8,642 nt of DNA from Spirochaetaceae bacterium (GCA_016342385.1 JAEINM010000149.1:1-8642), one strand, 5' to 3'. Counted from the first letter of the stretch, positions 1 to 7,686 are shown. The notes: generated by a model not told the origin, from the sequence alone. Made by a program: numbers and translations.

Positions 1-862
1 ATCTATCAGCTCCAAAGGGGCTGAACTGAAGAGTCTCATTGAAAAGAAGTCCGGTGTGGATTATATCTGGAGAGGAGATCCCTCGTGGTGGAGTGGAACA
101 GCCCCCCTACTCTTCCCTATCGTTGGCGGTCTGAAAAATAAAGAGTATATCTATAAAGGGGAAAAATATTCACTTCCCAATCATGGATTTGCCAGGCAGT
201 CGGATTTCTCCGGCATAAAAACCAGCTCGTCTAAAGCTGTATTTACTCTCACAAGCAGCGATGAAACAAGGCTGATATACCCCTTTCATTTTACCTTGCA
301 CGTTACCTTCTCTCTGGAAATATCGGGTTTGGCAGTTCAGTACGATGTAATCAATAATGATTCTGGTTCAATGTTTTTTTCCATAGGATCTCACCCGGCT
401 TTTAATCTTCCATTCGCGGGAGGTTATCTGGAAAACTACTATATTCACTTCTCTGAAGAAGAGGATATGCAGCGGTATTTTTTTGAAGAGGGTCTGTACA
501 GAAATGAAACGGCTCCCATACTGTCCAACTGCAGACAAATCTCACTAAACAGCAGGATTTTTAATAAGGGCCCATTAATTTTCAAAGCTCCTAAGTCCCG
601 GGAAATACATATAATGAATAGTAAAAATTCAAAAGAGATTATTGTGTCCACCGGCCCCCTGCCCTATCTCGCCATATGGTCCAAACCCGGAAGGGCTCCC
701 TTTTTGTGCATTGAGCCGTGGTACGGATTACCTGACAGGACTGATTCAGACCAGATATTTGAAAATAAAGAGGGGATTATCAGACTGGATAGGGGGAAGA
801 GTTTTTCCACCACTTACAGGATTGAAATTGCGGGAAATATTATTAATAATAACCAACTATAG
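1..862 (+). CDS. Aldose 1-epimerase family protein (LacX-like galactose mutarotase), 5' end cut by window
   Basis: Members interconvert the alpha and beta anomers of aldoses in the cytoplasm. The frame is open from base 2 with no stop, and the residues encoded upstream of the GTG at 56 (reading SSKGAELKSLIEKKSG, then VDYIWRGDP) match the family's usual N-terminal strand pattern. The gene therefore starts outside the window and the GTG at 56 is not its start. Numbering from that Val as residue 1, visible hallmarks are LLFPIVGGL (18-26), the substrate-binding HGFAR (43-47), the catalytic-His region GSHPAFNLP (111-119) and the probable catalytic Glu in CIEPWYGLPD (Glu220). The 286 visible codons are nearly full length for this family. 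The TAG stop lies three bases from the stop of the convergent B2 gene. It looks like a housekeeping neighbour rather than part of the lasso pathway. Family call is firm; the exact sugar is unknown. Confidence 0.93.
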   Translation, partial: SISSKGAELKSLIEKKSGVDYIWRGDPSWWSGTAPLLFPIVGGLKNKEYIYKGEKYSLPNHGFARQSDFSGIKTSSSKAVFTLTSSDETRLIYPFHFTLHVTFSLEISGLAVQYDVINNDSGSMFFSIGSHPAFNLPFAGGYLENYYIHFSEEEDMQRYFFEEGLYRNETAPILSNCRQISLNSRIFNKGPLIFKAPKSREIHIMNSKNSKEIIVSTGPLPYLAIWSKPGRAPFLCIEPWYGLPDRTDSDQIFENKEGIIRLDRGKSFSTTYRIEIAGNIINNNQL

Positions 863-865
863 CAC

Positions 866-1324
866 TTATAGGTATAGTCCTTTAATAGTCTCAAATGGGA
901 TAAATTTGTTCATACCCTGAAGGTATCCCATTATAATCTTACCATCGATTTCAAGCCAGGCATGGGCTTCCATGGGAGCCTTTTGGATAATGCGGCGCAT
1001 TCCAATTTGAAGAGTGACATCAAAACCCTGTTTCCGGAATATAATAAATCCTGTTAATGCCCGGAGAAGACAAGTAGAGGAGGATGTGAGAGCATCACCA
1101 CAATGTTCAATAATCCAGCTGATACGCTCTGGTTCCGGACTTTTTACAGAATGTGTGACTTTGGGAGACCACAATTTTATCTGTTCCAAAACCTCTTTAA
1201 ATACCTTTCTTTTCATAAGAAAGCGGATCCGGATAAGCCAGAAAAGAGTCAGAATGACTAATTTAAATTCAACATGAGGAAAAAAGAAAACCTTTATAAT
1301 CTTCTTATGAAACCTTTTCAACAA
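866..1324 (-). CDS. Lasso peptide biosynthesis B2 protein (transglutaminase-like leader peptidase)
   Basis: B2 is the cysteine protease that cuts the leader from the lasso precursor; it works with the separate B1 protein that delivers the leader. The 152-residue length fits the stand-alone B2 family. The catalytic Cys lies in SSSTCLLRALTGF (Cys85), followed by the typical FRKQGFDVTLQIGMRR strand, and the catalytic His is in MEAHAWLEIDGK (His121). Asp127 is a candidate third triad residue, but I cannot confirm that from sequence alone. The first 35 residues are basic and hydrophobic. The start is TTG at 1324, chosen because an AAGGA Shine-Dalgarno lies 8 bases upstream inside B1; a second TTG follows immediately. 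The gene overlaps the end of B1 by 20 bp, so translation is probably coupled. It converges on the epimerase gene with a 3-bp gap and no obvious terminator. Confidence 0.93.
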   Translation of the reverse strand: MLKRFHKKIIKVFFFPHVEFKLVILTLFWLIRIRFLMKRKVFKEVLEQIKLWSPKVTHSVKSPEPERISWIIEHCGDALTSSSTCLLRALTGFIIFRKQGFDVTLQIGMRRIIQKAPMEAHAWLEIDGKIIMGYLQGMNKFIPFETIKGLYL

Positions 1325-1583
1325 TACCGGTGTCCTTCATCTGCTTTAATAGTTTTGTAACATCAGCCTCACAGGTAAACCGGTCAATATCAAATGCATC
1401 TAAAATAGCCTGACAAATATCATTAAAAGAGACAACTGATTCACCAATTGTTTTCCATATAAGTGTGCCAACTTCATTCAATGAATAGTATTCCCCTTTG
1501 GCAACATCCATTAGCACTATTTCTCCATCCAATTCAGTAGAAATCACATCTTCTCGTATTTTAAATTTTTCATTTAATTCCAT
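1305..1583 (-). CDS. Lasso peptide biosynthesis B1 protein (PqqD-like RiPP recognition element)
   Basis: A 92-residue PqqD-fold protein that binds the precursor leader, mainly its YxxP motif, and presents it to B2 (and probably the cyclase). The hallmark stretch VLMDVAKGEYYSLNEVGTLI (23-42) followed by WKTIGE is the classic PqqD pattern of a beta hairpin, the 'YxLN' segment and a helix entering the winged-helix region. The C-terminal half (about 52-92) is helical and ends in KDTGIVEKVS, as in family members. There is no cysteine protease domain, so this is the split B1/B2 arrangement rather than a fused B protein. The ATG at 1583 is the only Met candidate near the N terminus, yet no Shine-Dalgarno precedes it. 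A promoter-like sequence ends so close that the mRNA may be almost leaderless. It overlaps B2 by 20 bp and is divergent from the nucleotidyltransferase gene, 38 bp away. Confidence 0.94.
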   Translation of the reverse strand: MELNEKFKIREDVISTELDGEIVLMDVAKGEYYSLNEVGTLIWKTIGESVVSFNDICQAILDAFDIDRFTCEADVTKLLKQMKDTGIVEKVS

Positions 1584-1593
1584 ATGATCAATG

Positions 1594-1620
1594 ATTATAT
1601 ATATAAACAGTAAAAGTCAA
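1594..1620 (-). promoter_or_regulatory. Candidate promoter for B1-B2
   Basis: On the - strand TTGACT (1620-1615) matches a -35 box at five of six positions, and TATAAT (1599-1594) is a perfect -10 box. The spacer is only 15 bp; a shifted TAATCA would give 17 bp. Transcription would begin about 4-6 bases before the B1 ATG. The site lies in the 38-bp gap between divergent genes, and its -35 sits next to the nucleotidyltransferase start codon, so the two divergent promoters must overlap or interfere. The run of alternating A and T here makes chance hexamers more likely. Confidence 0.4.
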
Positions 1621-1621
1621 T

Positions 1622-2887
1622 ATGATATTTACTAAATCATTGAACACATCTAAACTGATATCTATGAAACAACAATTACAGCAGTTACAACCAGAAGAAA
1701 AGCTGCTTCTTACAATTATAAAAAAGAATTATTCTCAAGCAAAAAAACTGATTGAAGTTAATGATATAGACTGGCAGATTTTTATCGGTCTCGTGAATGA
1801 GCATAGGATTTCATCGATTATGTACACATGCATAATTAATAACCTATCAGAAGTATGTCCCCAAAAGTTTCTAACAATCTGTAAAATTAATGTCCTACAG
1901 AGAATTGCAGAGAATAAGTATCGTCAAAGGGAATTAAAAACACTTGGAAAGCTGTTTGAGGAAAGGAATATTCCGATGATGGCCTTAAAGGGGTTTACCC
2001 TTGATCCAGAACTTACTTTATTACGGGAATTTTACGACATTGATGTGCTTATACCGGAAAATATGATTATCTCGGTTATTGATTATTTGACAGAGAAGGG
2101 ATATTCCTACCAAGGTAGTTTCATGATTTCTATAAAAGAGAAAAATGATATATATGGGCAGTTAAAATGGAATAACCAATACCAGTATAAGTGTCCTTCC
2201 TCTCCTTTTGTTATTGAAATACATACCAACCTTTTTGAACGGGACCGCATCCGACTGGAGAATCTAACTTTTCTACTCGATCAGGTAGATCTCTTTTGGG
2301 AGAGAAAGAGATGGGATGATAATTTTTTATGCTATTTCCCTTGCCATGAAGCTTCTTTAGCCCTACTTTGTCTTCATACATCTTTAAAACGCTCTCCAGC
2401 AGAAAATAAGATGTTATTGCGCCATTCATTAGATATGGAAATTCTTGTCAAAAACGGTATTGACAAGAATTATTTCCTTTCACTCTGCAGAACCTGGAGA
2501 ATTTCTTATCATATTTGTTTTGCCTTTAAGCTCCATGAGATGATTATGGAAACTTCCTATGAATCTTTTTATACTCCTTTGTTATATGAATTGAACAAGA
2601 GAGAAAGACTATTGATGAAAACCCATCTATCCTGTGTTAAAGATCTTCATAGCAGTTCTTCGTGGGGGATTTTCCGCTATCGTCTCTTAATGCCTTTTGT
2701 CATAGGAGGAGGTATCAAAAAAAGTATTATCTGGTATTTAGAATGTATCTTTCCCACACGGGTTAAACAGGAATTTGATTTCGGTATAAAAAGAGAATCA
2801 CCATTTATCTTTTTAACCTACCTGATTAATCCCCCCCGCTGGATCTGGAGAAAAGTTATCAAGCCCTTAATTAACGGTAATTCTTAG
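1622..2887 (+). CDS. Nucleotidyltransferase family protein (NTP_transf_5-like), lasso-cluster associated
   Basis: The 421-residue protein carries the hallmarks of the uncharacterised NTP_transf_5 branch of the DNA-polymerase-beta-like nucleotidyltransferases. These are PMMALKGFTLDPEL (118-131) with the LKG motif, REFYDIDVLIP (135-145) with metal-binding Asp139 and Asp141, the ENMIISVIDYLTEKGYSY helix, and VIEIHTNLF (197-205) with the third acidic position and His201. The remainder is a helical C-terminal region of unknown role. Such proteins often occur in kinase-bearing lasso clusters. A role in adding a nucleotidyl group to the peptide or its phosphate is inference; the substrate is not known to me. 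It is the only cluster gene on the + strand, 38 bp from divergent B1, and its 3' end overlaps the exporter gene by 17 bp tail to tail. No Shine-Dalgarno is visible before ATG 1622 or the alternative ATG at 1664 (Met15), so the start is uncertain. Confidence 0.85.
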   Translation: MIFTKSLNTSKLISMKQQLQQLQPEEKLLLTIIKKNYSQAKKLIEVNDIDWQIFIGLVNEHRISSIMYTCIINNLSEVCPQKFLTICKINVLQRIAENKYRQRELKTLGKLFEERNIPMMALKGFTLDPELTLLREFYDIDVLIPENMIISVIDYLTEKGYSYQGSFMISIKEKNDIYGQLKWNNQYQYKCPSSPFVIEIHTNLFERDRIRLENLTFLLDQVDLFWERKRWDDNFLCYFPCHEASLALLCLHTSLKRSPAENKMLLRHSLDMEILVKNGIDKNYFLSLCRTWRISYHICFAFKLHEMIMETSYESFYTPLLYELNKRERLLMKTHLSCVKDLHSSSSWGIFRYRLLMPFVIGGGIKKSIIWYLECIFPTRVKQEFDFGIKRESPFIFLTYLINPPRWIWRKVIKPLINGNS

Positions 2888-4682
2888 CCTGCATATTAAA
2901 GAGATTATAATATTGTCCCTTTAAATCATACAATTCCTCATGGGTTCCCTGTTCAATAATTGATCCTTCATCCATGACACAAATCCGATCCGCCATACGA
3001 ACAGTGGCCATACGATGGCTTATAAGAAGAGCGGATTTTTTGTGAAGTATACTTTTAAACCGTTCAAAAACTTCATATTCAGCTTTGGGGTCCAAGGCGC
3101 TAGTAGGTTCATCCAAGATAATGAGCGGGGAATCCTTATAGAAGGCCCGGGCCATGGCAACTTTCTGCCACTGTCCACCGGAGAGTTCCTGCCCCTTTTC
3201 AAAAAGAACACCCAGAAGGGTATTATAACCGTGTGGCAGTGATTGAACCAATTCATCGGCTCCGGCCATACTAACGGCAGAATCTAAAGTATCCTGATTA
3301 AAAGGGCGATTTATATCTCCAAATCTTATGTTTTCTTCCAAGGTGAGATTATATTGTATAAAATCCTGAAAAATTACACCGACATTGTTCCTTAAGTCAT
3401 TTAAATTAATCCTTTTAATATCCTGACCATCGAAAGAAACAAGCCCTTCATCCACATCATATAATCGACAGAGCAATTTAACCAGGGTTGTTTTACCACA
3501 GCCGTTTAGTCCGACAAGAGCCACAACTTCTCCCTCATTAATAGTCAGACTTAATTTATTAATAATTTTCCGCTCCGTACCGGGGTATGTCAAAGAAACC
3601 TTATCAAAGACGATCTGACCACGCGCAGGTTGTTTCAGGCTTAAAGGATTTTCAGGAGTTTTAATTACAGGTTCATTGTCCAGGAAAGCGTAGAGATTTT
3701 GTAAAAAAAGGTTATGACTGTACAAAGAGGCAAATCCGTTAAGGAAACCTTTTAGATATGCCTGACCCCGTTGAAAAGCCTGATAAAACATAACAAATTC
3801 ACCCACTGAAACATTACCGGTGATAACATCACGTGCCACCCAGGCATAGGCCGCAAAAATTAGGAAAACCATAAACAGATTACTCAAGGAAGTGACAATA
3901 ACCATACGTACATCCAGATCATGACGGATTTTACGTAAGTCCTTCCGTATTAAATTAAAGCGATTAATGACTGTCCCGGCTAAATGAAAAAGGCGTACCT
4001 CTTTGGCATAATTCCGTTCCAAAACCATATACTGATAGTAAAAAGAGGTTCTTTCCTTTTCCGTGCATTGTCTTTCATTAAGATACTCACGGGTTGAGAA
4101 AAACATACGGTTAATCAACCCTGGAAGAGATGCAAACAAAAGTACAACAATGATAAGGGGATGAAAACGGAAAATTATCCATAGGACACCTCCAAGAGAG
4201 ACCAGATTCTGTACTATGGAAGAAAGGGAATTAACGATCTGCCCCGGTCTATGGGTTGCTTGTTCCTGGGCTCTATGAAGAGAGTCCAGACTCTGGGCAT
4301 TCTCAAAGAACTGATAATCCACCTTACTGGCCTTATCCAATAGTATACCTGTCATATAATCGGAAACAAGGCGCCCCTGCTCCCGGTTTCCCCACTTACC
4401 CAGAGAACTGAAGGTCTGGGATAGAAAAGTGACCACTCCTGTAAAGATAATAATCATCAGAATAAATGGATAATTCCCCTGCCCGTTAGCGGCCTGTGTT
4501 ACTCCGTCTATCATGTATTTTAACAGAAGGAGGAGCAGAACAGGGAATACACCCTGTAAAAACTGAATAATCAAATTAAAAATCATCCAGAAATGTGAAC
4601 CTTCCCAGACAAATTTTATGGCCCGACCGATATTGAATGTGGTATAAAAGATCTGTTTTAGCTTATGCTTTATTTTGCTCAA
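2871..4682 (-). CDS. ABC transporter, fused permease and ATPase (lasso peptide exporter, D protein)
   Basis: A half-transporter of 603 residues that should work as a homodimer in the inner membrane to export the mature lasso peptide, and so probably also gives self-immunity. Residues 1-320 hold about six membrane segments (near 33-58, 72-92, 150-172, 174-193, 258-282 and 290-310). The ATPase domain (about 356-603) shows Walker A GLNGCGKTT (391-399, Lys397), the Q-loop Gln439, signature LSGGQ (500-504), Walker B IILDEP (521-526, Glu525), the D-loop and the switch His556. There is no N-terminal C39 peptidase domain, consistent with leader removal by B2. The start is TTG at 4682, backed by an AGGA motif 8 bases upstream; it overlaps the cyclase gene by 20 bp, giving coupled translation. 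The 3' end overlaps the convergent nucleotidyltransferase gene by 17 bp. The family is certain; the substrate is inferred from context. Confidence 0.94.
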   Translation of the reverse strand: MSKIKHKLKQIFYTTFNIGRAIKFVWEGSHFWMIFNLIIQFLQGVFPVLLLLLLKYMIDGVTQAANGQGNYPFILMIIIFTGVVTFLSQTFSSLGKWGNREQGRLVSDYMTGILLDKASKVDYQFFENAQSLDSLHRAQEQATHRPGQIVNSLSSIVQNLVSLGGVLWIIFRFHPLIIVVLLFASLPGLINRMFFSTREYLNERQCTEKERTSFYYQYMVLERNYAKEVRLFHLAGTVINRFNLIRKDLRKIRHDLDVRMVIVTSLSNLFMVFLIFAAYAWVARDVITGNVSVGEFVMFYQAFQRGQAYLKGFLNGFASLYSHNLFLQNLYAFLDNEPVIKTPENPLSLKQPARGQIVFDKVSLTYPGTERKIINKLSLTINEGEVVALVGLNGCGKTTLVKLLCRLYDVDEGLVSFDGQDIKRINLNDLRNNVGVIFQDFIQYNLTLEENIRFGDINRPFNQDTLDSAVSMAGADELVQSLPHGYNTLLGVLFEKGQELSGGQWQKVAMARAFYKDSPLIILDEPTSALDPKAEYEVFERFKSILHKKSALLISHRMATVRMADRICVMDEGSIIEQGTHEELYDLKGQYYNLFNMQAKNYR

Positions 4683-6681
4683 GATGATTTTCCTTTCTGT
4701 AATTATATGGTGCCTTTATCTTTCCCTGACACCAAAGGCTATATGTAGCCAGGGACCACACATCCATTAACTTAGAATCATCTTTATCTTTTATATAGGT
4801 ATTTTTAACCTTGTCTGCCTCTTCTTTCACGACAATTGGATCGTCAGGAGAAATGGCATCGATACTGTTCTCTATTAAATCATTACAGAAATGCCTGAAT
4901 CCATATACCGATTGATGACTCAAATCCCCTTTATCACCTCTAAGTCTGACTTTATCAGGTAATTTACCTTCCATAGCCTTTATTAGATGATAACGCGTAT
5001 AACCATCCTTTAATTTATAGCGAGATGGTATGGAAATACAATATTCCGCTAGTTCATGACAAAAGAATGGATGTCGCACTTCAAGTCCATGATAAGATGA
5101 AATCCTGTCTATTTGTTCTAGAACATAGCTGTTTCCTGAATTGATTATACCACTATAATGTAGCCAATTATCATTTACGGGGAAATTATTTATATTTGAA
5201 CTATAATGCCTTTCTTTCTTTTTTTCTATAAAATGATATTTTTTGATTAAGTCTTTTCTGATTATTGAATAATCTTCTTCTACAGTTGTCTTAGGTTCAT
5301 AATCCCAAAGATGAGATATTAATTTCTTCCTGGAAACATGTGTTACTTTATGAATATTTTGTATGTCCTTTATTAATTGTAAATATCTTCTATTATTCAT
5401 TGTGTTTTTTAAAAGAGGTAAAGCATATCTACTATAAGAATTTGCCCTGGAATAATAATATATGCCAGAACCGAACCTGGTAGAGATTGAATCTGCCTCA
5501 TAAAAAAAACGTGACCAATTTCCACTTTGAGCCAATTGAACAAGATAGTCATAACCATGAGACAGGATTCCATCACCATCTTCTCCGTCAAGAAAGACAT
5601 TTATGCCTTGTTTCTTGACGGATTGATATAACATTCTTTGAAGATAGTAATTCCCACCGTAAAAAGGACCTTCATTCAGCCAAAGCATCTCTTCTATATC
5701 AACCATAGGACTTTCTGTATCACTGTAAATCCAATGAGGTATAACATTACCTTCCTCTATGATTGAATCAATCCACTCCTTTTCATCGGACTTTGAAGCA
5801 TTATGAAAAAGACAGGAAAATGTATGTAATGGTCCAAGATTATTATTTTCATTATGATTCCTTGCCAAACAGGTAATTGATGAAGAATCCAAACCACCAC
5901 TTAAAGCCGTTCCAACCCCAGTGACTGAGCGCATACGATGATGAATACTTTTATCCAGCAATTCAAAAAGCCTTTCATAGTATTCACTTTCAGTTTTGTA
6001 ATGAGTTGTTTTTCCCGGTGTTAATTCCCAGTATTTGAACTGTCTGATCCCTTTTTGTGAGATAACCATTCCATGAGCAGGAGGTAATTTTTTAATATTT
6101 TTATATATAGTATCGCTTGACTCATTAACCAGAAGATCTGGTATAAAACTCAGGGCTAAATATTCATCATTAATAATACTATATTCCTGATTGATTGAAG
6201 CAATTGCTTTTGCTTCAGATGCAAAAAGAAAGGAACCTTTTGTATCAGAATATACAAAGGGTTTGACCCCAAATCGATCTCTTCCACAAAAAAGCTTCTC
6301 TCCATCCCAAATAGCAAAAGAAAAATCACCGGATAATTTTTCCAGACATTTTATATCCCATTTCATATAGGAATGTATGAGAATCTCATGATCGGAAACA
6401 ATATTGTTTACATGTGCTTGTATATTTAGGGATTTAAGCAAATCATCTCGATTATCGAGCCTTCCATCTAATACAGCTGTACATGTACCTAAGGAAAAAG
6501 GTGATAACACATGCTTTTCTTCCAGAGTCGTAGGGAAAGAGCCCAAACCCAGAATGGCAGGTCCCAAGGCCTTTACTGAAGGTTTATTTAAACTTCTGTG
6601 CTCTATAGTATCCAGCATCTCTTCTACGATATGTACTGGAATTTTATTATTCAGTGAAAAGCTACCAGCTATACCACTCAT
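4663..6681 (-). CDS. Lasso cyclase (asparagine synthetase B-like C protein)
   Basis: This 672-residue enzyme adenylates the Asp side chain of the core with ATP and closes the isopeptide bond to the core N terminus. The N-terminal half is the Ntn glutaminase-like domain (LDGRLDNRDDL at 71-81, GDFSFAIWD at 118-126, RDRFGVKPF at 134-142). The C-terminal synthetase domain has the PP-loop ALSGGLDSSSIT (259-270), the acidic LDGEDGDGIL (364-373) and LEVRHPFFCHELAEY (533-547). The N terminus is MSGIAG: the Cys2 nucleophile of true glutamine-dependent asparagine synthetases is Ser. Ammonia release from glutamine is thus not expected, which fits a peptide amine as the nucleophile. The ATG at 6681 overlaps the kinase stop in an ATGA; only a weak GAGA purine run precedes it, so translational coupling with the kinase gene is likely. 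It overlaps the exporter gene downstream by 20 bp. Confidence 0.95.
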   Translation of the reverse strand: MSGIAGSFSLNNKIPVHIVEEMLDTIEHRSLNKPSVKALGPAILGLGSFPTTLEEKHVLSPFSLGTCTAVLDGRLDNRDDLLKSLNIQAHVNNIVSDHEILIHSYMKWDIKCLEKLSGDFSFAIWDGEKLFCGRDRFGVKPFVYSDTKGSFLFASEAKAIASINQEYSIINDEYLALSFIPDLLVNESSDTIYKNIKKLPPAHGMVISQKGIRQFKYWELTPGKTTHYKTESEYYERLFELLDKSIHHRMRSVTGVGTALSGGLDSSSITCLARNHNENNNLGPLHTFSCLFHNASKSDEKEWIDSIIEEGNVIPHWIYSDTESPMVDIEEMLWLNEGPFYGGNYYLQRMLYQSVKKQGINVFLDGEDGDGILSHGYDYLVQLAQSGNWSRFFYEADSISTRFGSGIYYYSRANSYSRYALPLLKNTMNNRRYLQLIKDIQNIHKVTHVSRKKLISHLWDYEPKTTVEEDYSIIRKDLIKKYHFIEKKKERHYSSNINNFPVNDNWLHYSGIINSGNSYVLEQIDRISSYHGLEVRHPFFCHELAEYCISIPSRYKLKDGYTRYHLIKAMEGKLPDKVRLRGDKGDLSHQSVYGFRHFCNDLIENSIDAISPDDPIVVKEEADKVKNTYIKDKDDSKLMDVWSLATYSLWCQGKIKAPYNYRKENHLEQNKA

Positions 6682-7622
6682 ATAACATTTTCTCTACAAA
6701 TTTCATCTCGTAATTCATCAACAATATTAACTGAACTATTTAATTTTTCCAAAGAACGAGGGCGGATTAATTTATAGATTATCCCCTTGTCTGCAAGATA
6801 AGCGATTTCATCTATCAGACGTTTTTTTCCCAGTATAGGAATCATCTGCCCGTTAAACATGGCTCCATACCAATGGGGTATTAAATATATTAATGCTTCT
6901 TTTTTACTCAATTTAATCAATTTTGGTTCATCTATATCTTCATATTCCAAAAGAACAGCACAATTCAAAGAGTCTTCTGAATCAAGAAAATCATCTTTTA
7001 AACTAAGAATACGTTTATCATATACTACATTCTCACCTAATGCAGGTAAATCATCATCATTTTCACCTAAATGTTCCGCCGAATCAAGCCATAACTTCAT
7101 ACTTGGAAAACCTGATTGGACAACTGGTAACTTCGTATTTGAACACAAAGCCAATAAGTCATCACTTACTAGTGAATAACCATTCTTCAGCATTGCGGCG
7201 GCCATTGTCGATTTACCCCCCCCCTTCATTGCCATGAAAGCTATAGCGCCCTTACCATCAATCTTACTAACCACACTGGAATGATAAACATAATGGCTTT
7301 TTCTCTGGTACATCAAGACTCCAAGGACAGGACCAATGAGAACAGATCTGATTAAACCATTACGAGGGGGTGATGTATTAGCTTTTATAGTGACAGCATG
7401 ACCGTTTTCAACAAGAAAAGTACCTATCTCTCTCCAATAAAGAAGTACACCCTCTGGATGGGAAGTGATTACCATAGCAGCAGTTTTGTCAAGATCCGGA
7501 GGTAATTCAATATTACCATATCTATATAAAATATCATTCGACTCAGATTCTTCAATTTTCAAAAAATCATTTATTTCAACTTCAGAAGAAAAAGTCATTC
7601 CAAAAGCCTTATAAAAATACAC
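6678..7622 (-). CDS. HPr kinase-like lasso peptide kinase (C-terminal serine kinase)
   Basis: Homologues in paeninodin-type clusters phosphorylate the C-terminal Ser of the lasso precursor; the precursor here does end in Ser, which supports the same job. Visible motifs are YHSSVV (113-118, the region of the HPr-kinase catalytic His, His114), a Walker A P-loop AMKGGGKST (131-139, Lys137), SLVSDDLLAL (150-159) with the Asp154-Asp155 pair, and the QSGFPSMKLW segment (169-178). The 314-residue length is similar to that of bacterial HPr kinases, but the usual HPr-kinase N-terminal domain is not recognisable, as is normal for lasso kinases. The start is GTG at 7622, backed by GGAG 8 bases upstream; an internal ATG at 7598 is less well placed. 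It lies 64 bp after the precursor gene and overlaps the cyclase by 4 bp. The P-loop codons are a run of nine G, and the P-loop departs from the usual GxSGxGKS at Ala131 and Lys133. Confidence 0.9.
   Translation of the reverse strand: MYFYKAFGMTFSSEVEINDFLKIEESESNDILYRYGNIELPPDLDKTAAMVITSHPEGVLLYWREIGTFLVENGHAVTIKANTSPPRNGLIRSVLIGPVLGVLMYQRKSHYVYHSSVVSKIDGKGAIAFMAMKGGGKSTMAAAMLKNGYSLVSDDLLALCSNTKLPVVQSGFPSMKLWLDSAEHLGENDDDLPALGENVVYDKRILSLKDDFLDSEDSLNCAVLLEYEDIDEPKLIKLSKKEALIYLIPHWYGAMFNGQMIPILGKKRLIDEIAYLADKGIIYKLIRPRSLEKLNSSVNIVDELRDEICRENVI
7216..7224 (-). repeat. G9 homopolymer inside the kinase P-loop codons
   Basis: The - strand reads AAG GGG GGG GGT AAA across Lys133-Gly-Gly-Gly-Lys137, giving nine consecutive G. 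Gaining one G produces GGG TAA, a stop directly after the tract. Losing one G runs into TGA about ten codons downstream. Both slips would remove the ATP site and everything after it. The tract stands out in AT-rich DNA. Confidence 0.85.
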
Positions 7623-7655
7623 TAATTCTTCTCCGAGATATCTTGAATAAAAGAG

Positions 7656-7668
7656 TTCAATATGAATT
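7656..7668 (-). repeat. Inverted repeat arm downstream of the precursor gene
   Basis: The - strand reads AATTCATATTGAA, the exact reverse complement of the - strand sequence at 7921-7933 in the precursor 5' region. This arm lies between the precursor and kinase genes. It also forms a small local hairpin with TTCAAT and ATTGAA arms over 7656-7671 and a 4-base loop. AT-rich composition makes chance matches plausible. Confidence 0.4.
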
Positions 7669-7686
7669 GAATTACATTCCTTTCAA

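Noticed and set aside
856..878. Small inverted repeats (ACTATA/TATAGT and CTATA/TATAG) at the epimerase-B2 junction, considered as a bidirectional terminator
   Set aside because: Stems are only 5-6 A/T-rich pairs with no GC core or T run, so the energy would be too low for an intrinsic terminator.
642..920. Open frames lying inside or antisense to the main genes (for example 642-920 +, 1014-1277 +, 2211-2429 -, 6404-6685 +)
   Set aside because: They overlap confidently identified genes in other frames, lack recognisable motifs and have no supporting ribosome binding sites.
2831..2837. C7 tract in the nucleotidyltransferase gene as a second slippage switch
   Set aside because: It lies at residues 404-406 of 421, so a frameshift would change only the last residues; a switching role is weakly supported.
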